Assembly (NCBI RefSeq): GCF_008369915.1
Contig: NZ_VSRN01000001.1
Coordinates: forward strand, 6,630,501 to 6,694,500
Reading direction: 5' to 3'
From: Dyadobacter sp. UC 10
Lineage (GTDB): Bacteria > Bacteroidota > Bacteroidia > Cytophagales > Spirosomataceae
Length of the DNA stretch: 64,000 nt
Shown: positions 34,111 to 43,418 of the stretch, piece by piece
Layout of the letters: the number at the start of each line of letters is the position of its first letter
Numbering within the stretch: the stretch's first letter is position 1
The notes under the pieces: generated by a model
The model's database searches: none
Told to the model about the DNA's origin: nothing
The model's input: only the letters and a program-made list of their open reading frames with translations
Made by a program: the position numbers and the translations under genes

Positions 34111-36287
34111 ATTTTTTGTTCTTCCAAAGCGTGTTTGAAAACAATGATGGAACGGCTGTCAACGGTCACCGCTGTGTCGGGCAGGAAGACCTCCCCATTT
34201 TCACTGACGCAACCTTCGCATGTGTCAATGACTTTCCGCCATTCGCTTCCGTATTTCTCGGGGGGAAGCATATATTGTACCGGTTCGTAATGCGCATTGA
34301 AAATGATGTAAAAACTATCGTCGTAAATCGGTTTTCCCTTGGGGTCCATATGGCGTATCCCCTTCCCATTCAGGAATATACCCAGCGATTTAGCGTAATC
34401 GTGGTTCCAGTTTTCCTCGGGCATTTCCTGGCCGTCGGGCAGGAACCAGGCGATATCCTCCAATCCTATTCCTTTGATAGGCATTCCCCGGAACCAGTGC
34501 TTCCGCCGGAATGTCGGGTGGGCTTTACTGAATGTGATTAGCTTTTGGGTAAAGCCAAGCAGCTCGTGATCCGCCTTATCCCAGTTCAGCCATGAGATCT
34601 CATTGTCCTGGCAATAGGCATTGTTGTTACCCTGCTGCGTCCTTCCCCATTCATCTCCGGCTACAAGCATCGGCACGCCCTGCGAAAGGAAAAGCGTGGT
34701 CAGAAAATTTCTTTTTTGCCTGCTGCGCAATTTAATCACCTCCGGATCATCGGAAGGACCTTCATCACCACAGTTCCAGGAGCGGTTGTGGCTTTCGCCA
34801 TCCATATTATTCTCCCCGTTCTCGAAGTTACGCTTGTCATTATACGAAACCAGGTCGTTCAATGTAAAGCCGTCGTGGGCGGTGATAAAATTGATGCTGG
34901 CTGTCGGGTGACGGTCTTCGCCTTTGTATAAATCGGAACTTCCGGTAAATCGCTCCGCGAACTCTGCCAGCATACTGTCCGCTCCCCGCCAGTAATCGCG
35001 CATACAATCACGGTAGCGGCCATTCCATTCCGCCCAGCCCATCGGGAACTTCCCGACCTGATAGCCTCCTTCGCCGACGTCCCAGGGTTCGGCGATCAGC
35101 TTGACCTGGGAGATAACCGGGTCCTGGTGGATTATATCGAAAAATGCACTGAGCCTGTCCACCTCGTGCAGCTCCCGCGCCAGGGTCGAAGCGAGATCAA
35201 AACGAAAACCGTCCACATGCATTTCCGTGATCCAGTAACGCAGGCTGTCCATAATCAGCCTTAATACGCTGGGCAGACGGGCATTCAGGGTATTTCCGGT
35301 GCCGGTGTAGTCCATATAATAGCGGCCGTCCATCAGCCTGTAATAAGACATATTATCAATGCCTCTGAAAGACAATGTTGGCCCCATCTGATTACCTTCC
35401 CCGGTATGGTTATATACCACATCAAGGATGACCTCAATACCTGCCTTATGCATTTCCTTCACCATATTCTTGAACTCGGTGACCTGCGCTCCCTGCGTGC
35501 CGGAACTGCTGTACCGAACGTCGGGGGCGAAAAAGCCGATGGAATTATATCCCCAGTAATTGGTAAGGCTCTTATCCTTTAAATGCCTGTCGGAAACGAA
35601 ATGGTGCACGGGCATCAGTTCAATCGCATTGATACCCAGTTTTTTCAGGTAATCGATACTGGCAGGATGCGCCAGCCCGGCATAGGTACCCCGGATCTCT
35701 TCCGGGATATCGGGGTGCAGACAGGTGAAGCCTTTCACATGTGTTTCGTAAATAATCGTATCGTGATAAGGAATTTCCGGCTGCTTTACGCCTTCCCAAT
35801 CAAAAGCATCGCCGACTACCACTGATTTGGGAATGTAGCAGGCACTGTCCAGGTCACTAAAACTGAGGTCTTCCGCAGGATCGCCAATGACGTATCCAAA
35901 AAGCGCGTCGTGCCACTGGATCGTACCGGATATGGCTTTGGCATAAGGGTCGATCAGTAGTTTATTGTGATTAAAACGAAGTCCGACGGTTGGCTCGTAG
36001 GGCCCGTGGACACGGTAACCGTATAGCTGCCCGGGTTTCAATCCCGGAACGTATACGTGCCATACGTAATGTGAAACTTCCCTGATCTGGATCTTGACAT
36101 TTTCCGACAGGCTGTCGGCGCAATCGAACAAACACAATTCAACACCAGTTGCGTTTTCTGAATACAATGCGAAGTTGACGCCTTCTCCGTCCCAGGTCGC
36201 ACCCAGCGGATAAGGCTCCCCGGGATACACGACAACATTATCCAGTCTCGACTGGTCTACAACTTTTTTATTGGCAATTTTTCTCAT
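34107..36287 (-). CDS. glgX: Glycogen debranching protein GlgX (GH13_11)
   Basis: A 726-residue alpha-1,6-glucosidase that trims branches from glycogen. CBM48 at the N-terminus (YPLGATWDGEGVNFALYSENA) is followed by the barrel motifs VVYNHTGEGN, the nucleophile D364 in DGFRFDLAS, the acid/base E400 in IAEPWDVGEGGYQVG and the ITAHDGFTLNDLVSYN region. The length and the GEGGYQVGKFP loop identify the GlgX/TreX type. It is the first gene of a two-gene unit with treZ; in other bacteria TreX-TreY-TreZ turn glycogen into trehalose, so the pair fits that route with treY elsewhere. Confidence 0.94.
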   Translation of the reverse strand: MRKIANKKVVDQSRLDNVVVYPGEPYPLGATWDGEGVNFALYSENATGVELCLFDCADSLSENVKIQIREVSHYVWHVYVPGLKPGQLYGYRVHGPYEPTVGLRFNHNKLLIDPYAKAISGTIQWHDALFGYVIGDPAEDLSFSDLDSACYIPKSVVVGDAFDWEGVKQPEIPYHDTIIYETHVKGFTCLHPDIPEEIRGTYAGLAHPASIDYLKKLGINAIELMPVHHFVSDRHLKDKSLTNYWGYNSIGFFAPDVRYSSSGTQGAQVTEFKNMVKEMHKAGIEVILDVVYNHTGEGNQMGPTLSFRGIDNMSYYRLMDGRYYMDYTGTGNTLNARLPSVLRLIMDSLRYWITEMHVDGFRFDLASTLARELHEVDRLSAFFDIIHQDPVISQVKLIAEPWDVGEGGYQVGKFPMGWAEWNGRYRDCMRDYWRGADSMLAEFAERFTGSSDLYKGEDRHPTASINFITAHDGFTLNDLVSYNDKRNFENGENNMDGESHNRSWNCGDEGPSDDPEVIKLRSRQKRNFLTTLFLSQGVPMLVAGDEWGRTQQGNNNAYCQDNEISWLNWDKADHELLGFTQKLITFSKAHPTFRRKHWFRGMPIKGIGLEDIAWFLPDGQEMPEENWNHDYAKSLGIFLNGKGIRHMDPKGKPIYDDSFYIIFNAHYEPVQYMLPPEKYGSEWRKVIDTCEGCVSENGEVFLPDTAVTVDSRSIIVFKHALEEQKI

Positions 36288-36472
36288 ATGCTAGTAATTA
36301 ATTCCGCAATAATTTGGTCTCCCTGACCTTCTGCACAGCTTTTGCGGCAATGCTGTTTTCGCCCTTCCCCGCACTTCCCGGACTGCTAGAACGCAATTTG
36401 CTATAAAATTATGCCAACAGGCGATGCCCGTAACCGGGAACATTTTCCCCAATTAACCCTGATCCGACGTTT

Positions 36473-36745
36473 ATGACACCGACTACAGACAGACAACTCC
36501 TTTTGAAAATGCACGGATTCCTTGAAGAAACCGCAGCAACCAATGAAGACACCACGTTCGATCCTGATCAGGAGTATCTGGTTGAGGCGCTCATCCGGCT
36601 GGTGAAGGCCAGGGGCAAAACTTCTATCGCCGAGGATTTTGACACTCCTTACCTCCATCCGATGCTCACTGTCCAGAAATGGGTTGAGGAGTTAAAACTG
36701 ATCGTCGCCGATACGCTGGCCGAGGAAAGAATTGATTCGCAGTGA
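36473..36745 (+). CDS. Hypothetical protein (90 residues)
   Basis: A 90-residue acidic, helix-rich cytoplasmic protein (MTPTTDRQLLLKMHGFLEE to LAEERIDSQ) with no recognised family. It diverges from glgX and is 97 bases before the kinase gene, oriented with it, so it could be a small member of the signalling block. Its TGA stop is the start of TGATAAAATGCC, the motif also found after the methyltransferase gene at 11675. Confidence 0.65.
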   Translation: MTPTTDRQLLLKMHGFLEETAATNEDTTFDPDQEYLVEALIRLVKARGKTSIAEDFDTPYLHPMLTVQKWVEELKLIVADTLAEERIDSQ

Positions 36746-36842
36746 TAAAATGCCTTATTTGCGTGAATAAACGGGTTTTGGGTATGATATTTTTAAGTAA
36801 AATGCCGTACACTCGCTCCTTTTTGTTCCTTTACCAGTTACT

Positions 36843-38438
36843 ATGATCCTGATTGTCGACGACAGGCCGGAAAACATTCTACCTCTAAAAAAAATCCTGG
36901 AATTACATGGTTTTAAAACGGACACGGCGGAGTCTGGTGAAGAGGCATTGAAAAAAGTTCTGAATACCAGTTATTCCGTCATCATCCTGGATGTGCAAAT
37001 GCCGGGTATGGACGGCTTTGAGGTGGCCGAAGCCATTGCAGGTTTCAGCAGGGCCAAGGACACGCCGATTATCTTTCTTTCGGCTGTCAATACAGAAAAA
37101 CGTTTTATTACGAAAGGCTACACTTCGGGTGGTATCGATTATCTGACCAAGCCGGTCGACCCGGATATTCTTTTGCTCAAAGTCAAGACTTTTATCCGAT
37201 TATACGAGCAGCAGCAGGAGCTGAAAACCATTCAGGAATCGCTGAAACAGGAAATTGAAACACGAAAAGATGCACAGGAAGAGCTGGCACTGCGCATGCA
37301 GGAACTGCGGTTCATCCTGGAATCTTTACCACAGATCGCATTTACAATCAAAACGGACGGAAAGATCGAGTATGTAAACGAACACTGGTTCCAGTTTTCG
37401 ACAGAATCGGGCATATTTCCCGAAACTCACCCCGACGATCATTTCTTTGACAGATGGGAAGCACATTTCCGGAGCGGCACGGAGTTTACCAGCGAGGCCC
37501 GTCTCAAACACCTTGAAACAAAAGACTACCGTTATTTTCTGTTAAAGATCATACCCGTGTTTCAACACGGCGAGATCATCCGCTGGGTAGGTACTTTTAC
37601 CGATATTCACCAGCAGAAAATAGCCAACGAGCTGCTCGAACACAAGGTGGAGCTGCGCACCAGAGAGCTTCTTGATAAAAACTCAGAACTGGAAATAACG
37701 AACCATGAATTACAGCAATTTGCCTGGGTAGTTTCACACGATCTCAAAGAACCCCTGCGCAAAATACAGACGTTCAGCCACTTATTGAAAGACAAATATC
37801 TGAGCGACAACACAGAAGCGACTTCCTACCTGAACCGTTCTATCAATTCCTCGGCCCGGATGTCGCGGCTGATCAGTGACCTGCTCGATTATTCACGGCT
37901 TTCGGTAAAGGCATTTTTCCAGCCTACCGACCTCAACATGCTCATCTCGGAACTGCTCCTGGATTTCGACGAAGTCATTGCGGAAAAGAATGCGATGGTA
38001 CAGGTTGACAAACTTCCCGTCGTCGATACCATTCCAAGCCAGATCCGTCAGGTATTCCAGAACCTGATCAGCAATGCATTGAAGTTTTCCAAAAAAGATG
38101 TGACGCCGGTGATCCGCATTAAGGCAGATCTGATCGCCGGTAAAGACGTTTCGGCAGAACCGTCAGCTGACGGTGTATTCTGCAGGATAACCATTGCCGA
38201 CAACGGGATCGGTTTCGACGAGAAGTTCCTTGACCGGATATTTGTCATTTTCCAGCGGCTGAATAATCTCAGCAGCTACGAGGGAACCGGTATAGGGCTG
38301 GCTATCGCCAAAAAGATCATGGACAAACATAACGGGCTGATCTCGGCCCAGAGTACAGAAAACGAAGGTGCGAAATTTATACTGATCATGCCGCTTGTGC
38401 AGGACCAGGCACGCAAAGAAACGAATTTAGAAAATTAA
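36843..38438 (+). CDS. Receiver-PAS-histidine kinase
   Basis: A 531-residue cytoplasmic kinase without membrane segments. Domains in order: receiver (residues 1-120, phospho-acceptor D50 in VIILDVQMPGMDGFE), coiled coil (about 125-160), PAS (about 160-280, starting MQELRFILESLPQIAFTIKTDGKIEYVN), a second coiled coil, HisKA with H299 in VVSHDLKEPLRKIQ, and the ATPase domain (DNGIGFDEKFLDRIFVIFQ and GTGIGLAIAKKI). The N-terminal receiver means it can be switched by another kinase's phosphoryl group. It is first in a same-direction row with the large hybrid kinase (13 bases), a receiver, and CheR- and CheB-type genes. Confidence 0.92.
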   Translation: MILIVDDRPENILPLKKILELHGFKTDTAESGEEALKKVLNTSYSVIILDVQMPGMDGFEVAEAIAGFSRAKDTPIIFLSAVNTEKRFITKGYTSGGIDYLTKPVDPDILLLKVKTFIRLYEQQQELKTIQESLKQEIETRKDAQEELALRMQELRFILESLPQIAFTIKTDGKIEYVNEHWFQFSTESGIFPETHPDDHFFDRWEAHFRSGTEFTSEARLKHLETKDYRYFLLKIIPVFQHGEIIRWVGTFTDIHQQKIANELLEHKVELRTRELLDKNSELEITNHELQQFAWVVSHDLKEPLRKIQTFSHLLKDKYLSDNTEATSYLNRSINSSARMSRLISDLLDYSRLSVKAFFQPTDLNMLISELLLDFDEVIAEKNAMVQVDKLPVVDTIPSQIRQVFQNLISNALKFSKKDVTPVIRIKADLIAGKDVSAEPSADGVFCRITIADNGIGFDEKFLDRIFVIFQRLNNLSSYEGTGIGLAIAKKIMDKHNGLISAQSTENEGAKFILIMPLVQDQARKETNLEN

Positions 38439-38451
38439 GGGACCAGCATTT

Positions 38452-41400
38452 ATGAAAAGAACCTCTAACTCAATCATACAACAACTCCAGATTGTATTCT
38501 CCTTTTCCATCCTGCTTCTCATTTTCAGTTTGCTGGCGTCCTATTACAGCACGCAAAAGCTGATCAACAACTCGGAGCTGGTCAACCACACCAACGAAGT
38601 GCTCATTCAGGCGGAAAGCATCATTTCGTACATGAAAGATGCCGAAACGGGCCAGCGGGGATTTCTGGTTACCCAGGACCCAGAATTTCTTGAGCCTTAC
38701 AACGGTGCTTATGAAAAAACCACGAACAGTTACAACAAACTATCTGAGCTGACGGCTGACAATCCGACCCAGCAGAAGTACTTGCGGGAAGTAAAGGCAT
38801 TGTACGAGGCCAAATTCGGACAAATGCAGAATATCATCGATATGGCGCGCAAAAACCCGGATTTTTCAACCGAAACCGAAGCACGCCTGAGGGAAATGGT
38901 GCGCGGAAGAAAAGTGATGGATGATCTCAGACTGGCGGTGCAGCAGATCAAGGAACAGGAAAATGCCGTGCTGCAAACCCGGCTCGAGCAGCAGCAGATC
39001 TATATTCAATATACCCCTATCCTGCTCGTCGTAGCAGCGCTGATCTCCATTTTGATCACTGTATTCGCTTACATGCGGATCAAAAATGACATGGACAAAC
39101 GGCTCGTGCAGCAGCAGGCCGAAACAGAGAAATACGCAGAAACCCAGAGACGCATCGCGCATATCGAGAATGTTACACAGGATGTTTCCGACGGCGACTA
39201 TTCCGTGAGAGCGGTGGAAGACAGTGAAGATGAACTCGGACGGATTGCCTCGGCGCTCAACCGGATGACCAGCTCACTGGAACAAACCTTCAACGACCTT
39301 AACAATACAAACTGGCTGCAAACAGGCGCCGTGCAGGTAAGCGATGCGATCAGAGGTGAGCGGATACTAAAAAAACTGACCAACAATCTTTTAAACACCC
39401 TTACAGCATATACCGGCGCACAGCTCGGTACGATTTATATTCTTGACAGCGACTGGCAATTCAAATTGAGCAGCGCTTATGCAGTTCAAAACGCGCCCGG
39501 GTTTGTTGTTCCTGGTGAAGGACTGACCGGCCAGGTTATCGAGAGTAAAAAGCCGGTTATCATCGAGAATGTCCCTGATAATTACCTGCGCGTTTCTTCT
39601 TCCCTGGGCGAAAGTAAGCCTGCCGCGCTGGCGATTTTACCATTGACCTATTCATACGAATGCATTGGCGTAATAGAACTGGCGTTTTTGACGGTACCGA
39701 ACGAGTTGCATGTGCGGTTCCTGAAAGAAAACCTGGAAGCAATGGCCACCGGTGTGAACTCGGCCCTGGATTATCTCAAACTGCAGAACTTCCTCGAAGA
39801 AACCCAGGCGCAGTCGGAAGAATTGCAGACGCAGCATAATGAACTCGAAAACCTGAATGCCGAGCTGGAAGCGCAGTCGCAGAAACTGCAGGCTTCGGAA
39901 GAGGAACTCAGGGTACAGCAGGAAGAATTGCAGCAAACCAATGAAGAGCTCGAAGAAAGAAGCGGTTTGCTGGAAGAGAAGAATATTGAGATCGTCAAAA
40001 AAGCTGAGGAACTGGAACTGACAACGCGGTACAAATCGGAGTTCCTGGCCAATATGTCGCACGAGCTGCGGACACCGCTGAACTCTATCCTGCTGCTGAG
40101 CAGGCTTTTATCGGAAAACGACGATAAAAATCTTACCGACGAACAAATTGAATATGCCACGGTAATCCAGTCGTCAGGTAATGGTTTGCTGGGGCTGATT
40201 GACGAGATACTCGATCTTTCCAAAATAGAGGCGGGCAAGATGGAGCTGGATTATGTCAATGTGGCCGTCAAGGAAATTACAGAAGACCTGAAAGGGCTTT
40301 TCGCGCCGGTTGCCCGTGAAAAAGGGCTTGACTTCGATATTAATATCGCCCCCGGCGTACCGGTCATTATTGAAACGGATAAAATGCGTTTGGAACAGAT
40401 CCTTAAAAATTTGATCTCCAATGCATTAAAATTCACCTCACAGGGTTCTGTACAGCTTAATATCAAGTTGCAGGAAGGAAACGAAAGGATGCTTTGCTTT
40501 GCTGTTCGCGATACCGGTATCGGCGTGCCACCGGAAAAACAGCAGCACATTTTTGAAGCATTTCAGCAGGCCGACGGATCTACCAAACGAAAATATGGCG
40601 GCACCGGTCTCGGACTTTCGATCAGCCGGGAACTGGTGAAGCTGCTCGGCGGCGAGATCTCGCTGACCAGTATCGTCAACAAAGGCAGCGAGTTCACCAT
40701 TTTTATCCCGGTCGCGTCGAAGTACTCCGTTCAGGAACCGGAGAGTCAGAATTTCTTTAAAAGTGTCCCGGAAGAAAGCGTAGTGCGCAAGCCGGAGCCG
40801 GATTACCGGTTCGTGAGCACGGTCATCCCCGAGAGTATTCCCGACGACAGAAATACGATCGTTAACAGCGATAAAACCATCCTGATCGTCGAGGACGATA
40901 CTTATTTCGCAAAATCACTGCTGGATTATACCCGGCGCCAGGGATACAAGGGCATTGTATCGGTGCGCGGAGACGAGGGTTTGCAGCTCGCGAAAACATT
41001 CAAGCCCATGGGAATTTTACTCGATATCCAGCTGCCGGTGGTGAGTGGCTGGGAAGTAATGGACCAGCTTAAATCCGACCCCGAAACGCGCCACATTCCG
41101 GTGCACATTATGTCTTCGCTCCGGCTCAAAAACGAGAGCCTGATGAAAGGGGCGATCGATTTTATCGACAAGCCCGTCGCCATCGACAAAATGCAGGAGG
41201 TGTTCAGGAAGATTGAATATGTAATCAGTAAGAAATCAAAAAAAGTACTGATCCTGGAAGATAACCCAATGCATGCCAAGGCATTGTCCTATTTCCTGGC
41301 GACATTCCATATTAACTCAGAACTGAAAAGCGACCTCTCCGAAGGCATACAGGCGCTCAAAGACAACCAGGCCGATTGCGTGATCCTGGATATGGGCATA

Positions 41401-42051
41401 CCCGACAAAAAGGCTTACGAAGCACTGGAGGAAGCGAAAAAGAATCCTGGTTTTGAAAAGATCCCCATCATCATTTTTACGGGCAAAAGCCTGTCGATGT
41501 CCGAGGAGCTGCGCATTAAGCAGTACGCCGATTCCATTATCGTCAAAACGGCGCATTCCTATCAGCGGATGCTCGACGAGGTTTCGCTCTTTTTACATGT
41601 GGTTGAGGAAAACAAAAAATCTGCCCAAAAATCAACGGATATTAAAAAGCTGGGCGGCCTGAGCGATATTCTGACCAATAAAACGGTGCTCATCGCCGAC
41701 GACGACGTCCGGAACATTTTCTCGCTTTCGAAGTCGCTCGAAAACTATAAAATGAATGTAATCACGGCGCTAGACGGCAAGGAGGCGCTTTTAAAACTGG
41801 AAGAAAACCCTTCGGTGGACGTGGTGCTGCTGGATATGATGATGCCGCAAATGGATGGTTACGAAACGGCACGGCGTATCCGGGATAACCTGAAATGGCG
41901 TAACCTGCCCGTCATCGCCGTCACCGCCAAAGCAATGACCGGCGACCGTGAGAAATGTATCAATGCAGGCGCATCGGATTACATCACCAAGCCAGTAGAT
42001 ATCGACCAGCTAATGTCGCTTTTGAGGGTCTGGCTTTATGAGAAGTTTTGA
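38452..42051 (+). CDS. CHASE3-HAMP-GAF hybrid histidine kinase with three receiver domains
   Basis: A 1199-residue membrane kinase. Order: TM1 (about 13-33), CHASE3 sensor (about 40-180, with DAETGQRGFLVTQDPEFLEPY), TM2 (about 185-207), HAMP, GAF (about 290-440), a long coiled coil rich in E and Q (445-525), HisKA with H537 in NMSHELRTPLNSIL, ATPase (DTGIGVPPEKQQHIFEAFQQ and GTGLGLSISREL), then three receivers with acceptors at D858, D980 and D1128. The sensor faces the periplasm. Three output receivers allow a branched relay, and a lone receiver plus CheR- and CheB-type enzymes follow. The architecture resembles other large Bacteroidota kinases; ligand and outputs are unknown. Confidence 0.93.
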   Translation: MKRTSNSIIQQLQIVFSFSILLLIFSLLASYYSTQKLINNSELVNHTNEVLIQAESIISYMKDAETGQRGFLVTQDPEFLEPYNGAYEKTTNSYNKLSELTADNPTQQKYLREVKALYEAKFGQMQNIIDMARKNPDFSTETEARLREMVRGRKVMDDLRLAVQQIKEQENAVLQTRLEQQQIYIQYTPILLVVAALISILITVFAYMRIKNDMDKRLVQQQAETEKYAETQRRIAHIENVTQDVSDGDYSVRAVEDSEDELGRIASALNRMTSSLEQTFNDLNNTNWLQTGAVQVSDAIRGERILKKLTNNLLNTLTAYTGAQLGTIYILDSDWQFKLSSAYAVQNAPGFVVPGEGLTGQVIESKKPVIIENVPDNYLRVSSSLGESKPAALAILPLTYSYECIGVIELAFLTVPNELHVRFLKENLEAMATGVNSALDYLKLQNFLEETQAQSEELQTQHNELENLNAELEAQSQKLQASEEELRVQQEELQQTNEELEERSGLLEEKNIEIVKKAEELELTTRYKSEFLANMSHELRTPLNSILLLSRLLSENDDKNLTDEQIEYATVIQSSGNGLLGLIDEILDLSKIEAGKMELDYVNVAVKEITEDLKGLFAPVAREKGLDFDINIAPGVPVIIETDKMRLEQILKNLISNALKFTSQGSVQLNIKLQEGNERMLCFAVRDTGIGVPPEKQQHIFEAFQQADGSTKRKYGGTGLGLSISRELVKLLGGEISLTSIVNKGSEFTIFIPVASKYSVQEPESQNFFKSVPEESVVRKPEPDYRFVSTVIPESIPDDRNTIVNSDKTILIVEDDTYFAKSLLDYTRRQGYKGIVSVRGDEGLQLAKTFKPMGILLDIQLPVVSGWEVMDQLKSDPETRHIPVHIMSSLRLKNESLMKGAIDFIDKPVAIDKMQEVFRKIEYVISKKSKKVLILEDNPMHAKALSYFLATFHINSELKSDLSEGIQALKDNQADCVILDMGIPDKKAYEALEEAKKNPGFEKIPIIIFTGKSLSMSEELRIKQYADSIIVKTAHSYQRMLDEVSLFLHVVEENKKSAQKSTDIKKLGGLSDILTNKTVLIADDDVRNIFSLSKSLENYKMNVITALDGKEALLKLEENPSVDVVLLDMMMPQMDGYETARRIRDNLKWRNLPVIAVTAKAMTGDREKCINAGASDYITKPVDIDQLMSLLRVWLYEKF

Positions 42052-42056
42052 ATTTT

Positions 42057-42226
42057 GAATGAATGAATGAATGACCGAATGAATGAATGACCGAATAAAG
42101 GACTTTTGAATGAATGAATGCCCTTCCGGGAAACGAAAACAGATTACTAACTCATTGACTCAATGACCTATTGACTCATTGACTCACTGACTATAAACTC
42201 CGTCATTCAATCATTCAATCATTATA
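42057..42226. repeat. Cluster of short tandem arrays, 8/16-bp period, between hybrid kinase and receiver
   Basis: The 182-base gap after the hybrid kinase contains three kinds of array: GAATGAATGAATGACC twice (42061-42092, with extra GAAT before it), ACTCATTG and variants five times (42150-42189), and TCATTCAA twice plus a partial (42203-42226). The last is the complement of TTGAATGA seen near 42105-42118, so the two ends can pair. All have an 8-base or 16-base period. No coding role is likely. Confidence 0.8.
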
Positions 42227-42233
42227 ATTTAAC

Positions 42234-42599
42234 ATGGACAAGAAGAGGGTTTTGATTATTGATGATGATTCGCGGAATATTTTCGCGTTGAAAGCTACTT
42301 TGAAAGCCAAAGGTTTCGACTGTATTTCCAGCTCGGGTGCGCCGGAGGCTTTGGATTTGCTGCGGACCGACGCGGTGGTCGACGCGGTGCTGATCGATAT
42401 GATGATGCCGGAAATGGATGGATATGAGGCTATTCCGATCATCAAGACCATCGAACGGCGGGCGCATATTCCCGTGATCGCGGTGACGGCGCAGGCGATG
42501 GTCGGCGACAGGGAGAAGTGTCTGCAGGCCGGCGCCGATGCTTATATTTCCAAACCGATCGATGTTGATAAATTGCTGGGATTGCTGGCAGGTATTTAA
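42234..42599 (+). CDS. Single-domain response regulator
   Basis: A 121-residue receiver only. It shows the acidic pair and SRNIF (VLIIDDDSRNIFALKAT), the phospho-acceptor D55 in AVLIDMMMPEMDGYE, the switch Thr in AVTAQAM and the lysine in ISKPIDVDKLL. It closely resembles the third receiver of the preceding hybrid kinase (DDDVRNIFSLSK and MMMPQMDGYE), so it may have arisen by duplication of that domain. It has no output domain and probably relays phosphate or acts by protein contact. Confidence 0.9.
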   Translation: MDKKRVLIIDDDSRNIFALKATLKAKGFDCISSSGAPEALDLLRTDAVVDAVLIDMMMPEMDGYEAIPIIKTIERRAHIPVIAVTAQAMVGDREKCLQAGADAYISKPIDVDKLLGLLAGI

Positions 42600-43418
42600 G
42601 TGGGATCGATGATCGAAGATGAAGATATAGACCTGTTGCTGAATGACTTATTCGATCTGTACGGATATGACTTCACCAGCTATTCAAGGGCGTCGCTCAG
42701 AAGGCGCATTGAAAGGCTGTGCATGCTCGACAAATTTCCCAGTTTTGCGGAACTGAGGTACCGGGTACGCAGCGATCCGGATTACCTGAAAAGGTTTGTG
42801 GAAGAGATCACCGTGAATGTGACGGAAATGTTCCGCGACCCGTCTTTCTACAAATCCCTGCGCGACGACATCCTGCCGGTACTCGGCACCAAGCCTTTTA
42901 TCCGGATCTGGCATGCAGGCTGCTCTACGGGTGAGGAAGTTTTTTCCATGGCGATTTTGCTGAAAGAGGCTAATCTGCTCCGGAAATCACTTTTATATGC
43001 CACTGACCTCAACCCGACCGTCCTTGAAAAAGTGAGAAAGGGAATTTTCCCCCTCAACCAGATGAAGCAGTATTCCGAAAGCTATATTGCATCGGGCGGT
43101 ACCCGCGACTTTTCCAGCTATTACACAGCCAATTACGGACAGGCGAAATTTGACAGCGAACTTTCCGAAAAGATTATTATCTCCACACACAACCTCGTCT
43201 CCGACAGTTCATTCAACGAATTTGACCTGATCCTTTGCAGGAACGTATTAATCTACTTTGACAAAGACCTGCAAGACAGGGTTTTACAATTATTTGACGC
43301 CAGCCTGGGCACATTGAGCTACCTGGCGCTGGGAACGAAGGAAACTCTTAAATTTTCGGTTGTCCAGAACAAGTTCAAGCAATTGAACCGTGAAAAAATA
43401 TGGAAGAAAATCCTGTAA
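42600..43418 (+). CDS. CheR-type protein methyltransferase
   Basis: A 272-residue CheR family protein. The helical N-terminal domain (LNDLFDLYGYDFTSYSRASLRRRIERL, VNVTEMFRDPSFYKSLRDD) precedes the SAM domain with RIWHAGCSTGEEVFSMAIL near residue 105 and the later FDLILCRNVLIYFDKDLQDRV. CheR methylates glutamates of chemoreceptors, but no such receptor is in the window. The start may be the GTG at 42600, directly after the receiver stop, or the ATG at 42609; both keep the domain whole. It overlaps the CheB-type gene by 19 bases. Confidence 0.9.
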   Translation: MGSMIEDEDIDLLLNDLFDLYGYDFTSYSRASLRRRIERLCMLDKFPSFAELRYRVRSDPDYLKRFVEEITVNVTEMFRDPSFYKSLRDDILPVLGTKPFIRIWHAGCSTGEEVFSMAILLKEANLLRKSLLYATDLNPTVLEKVRKGIFPLNQMKQYSESYIASGGTRDFSSYYTANYGQAKFDSELSEKIIISTHNLVSDSSFNEFDLILCRNVLIYFDKDLQDRVLQLFDASLGTLSYLALGTKETLKFSVVQNKFKQLNREKIWKKIL

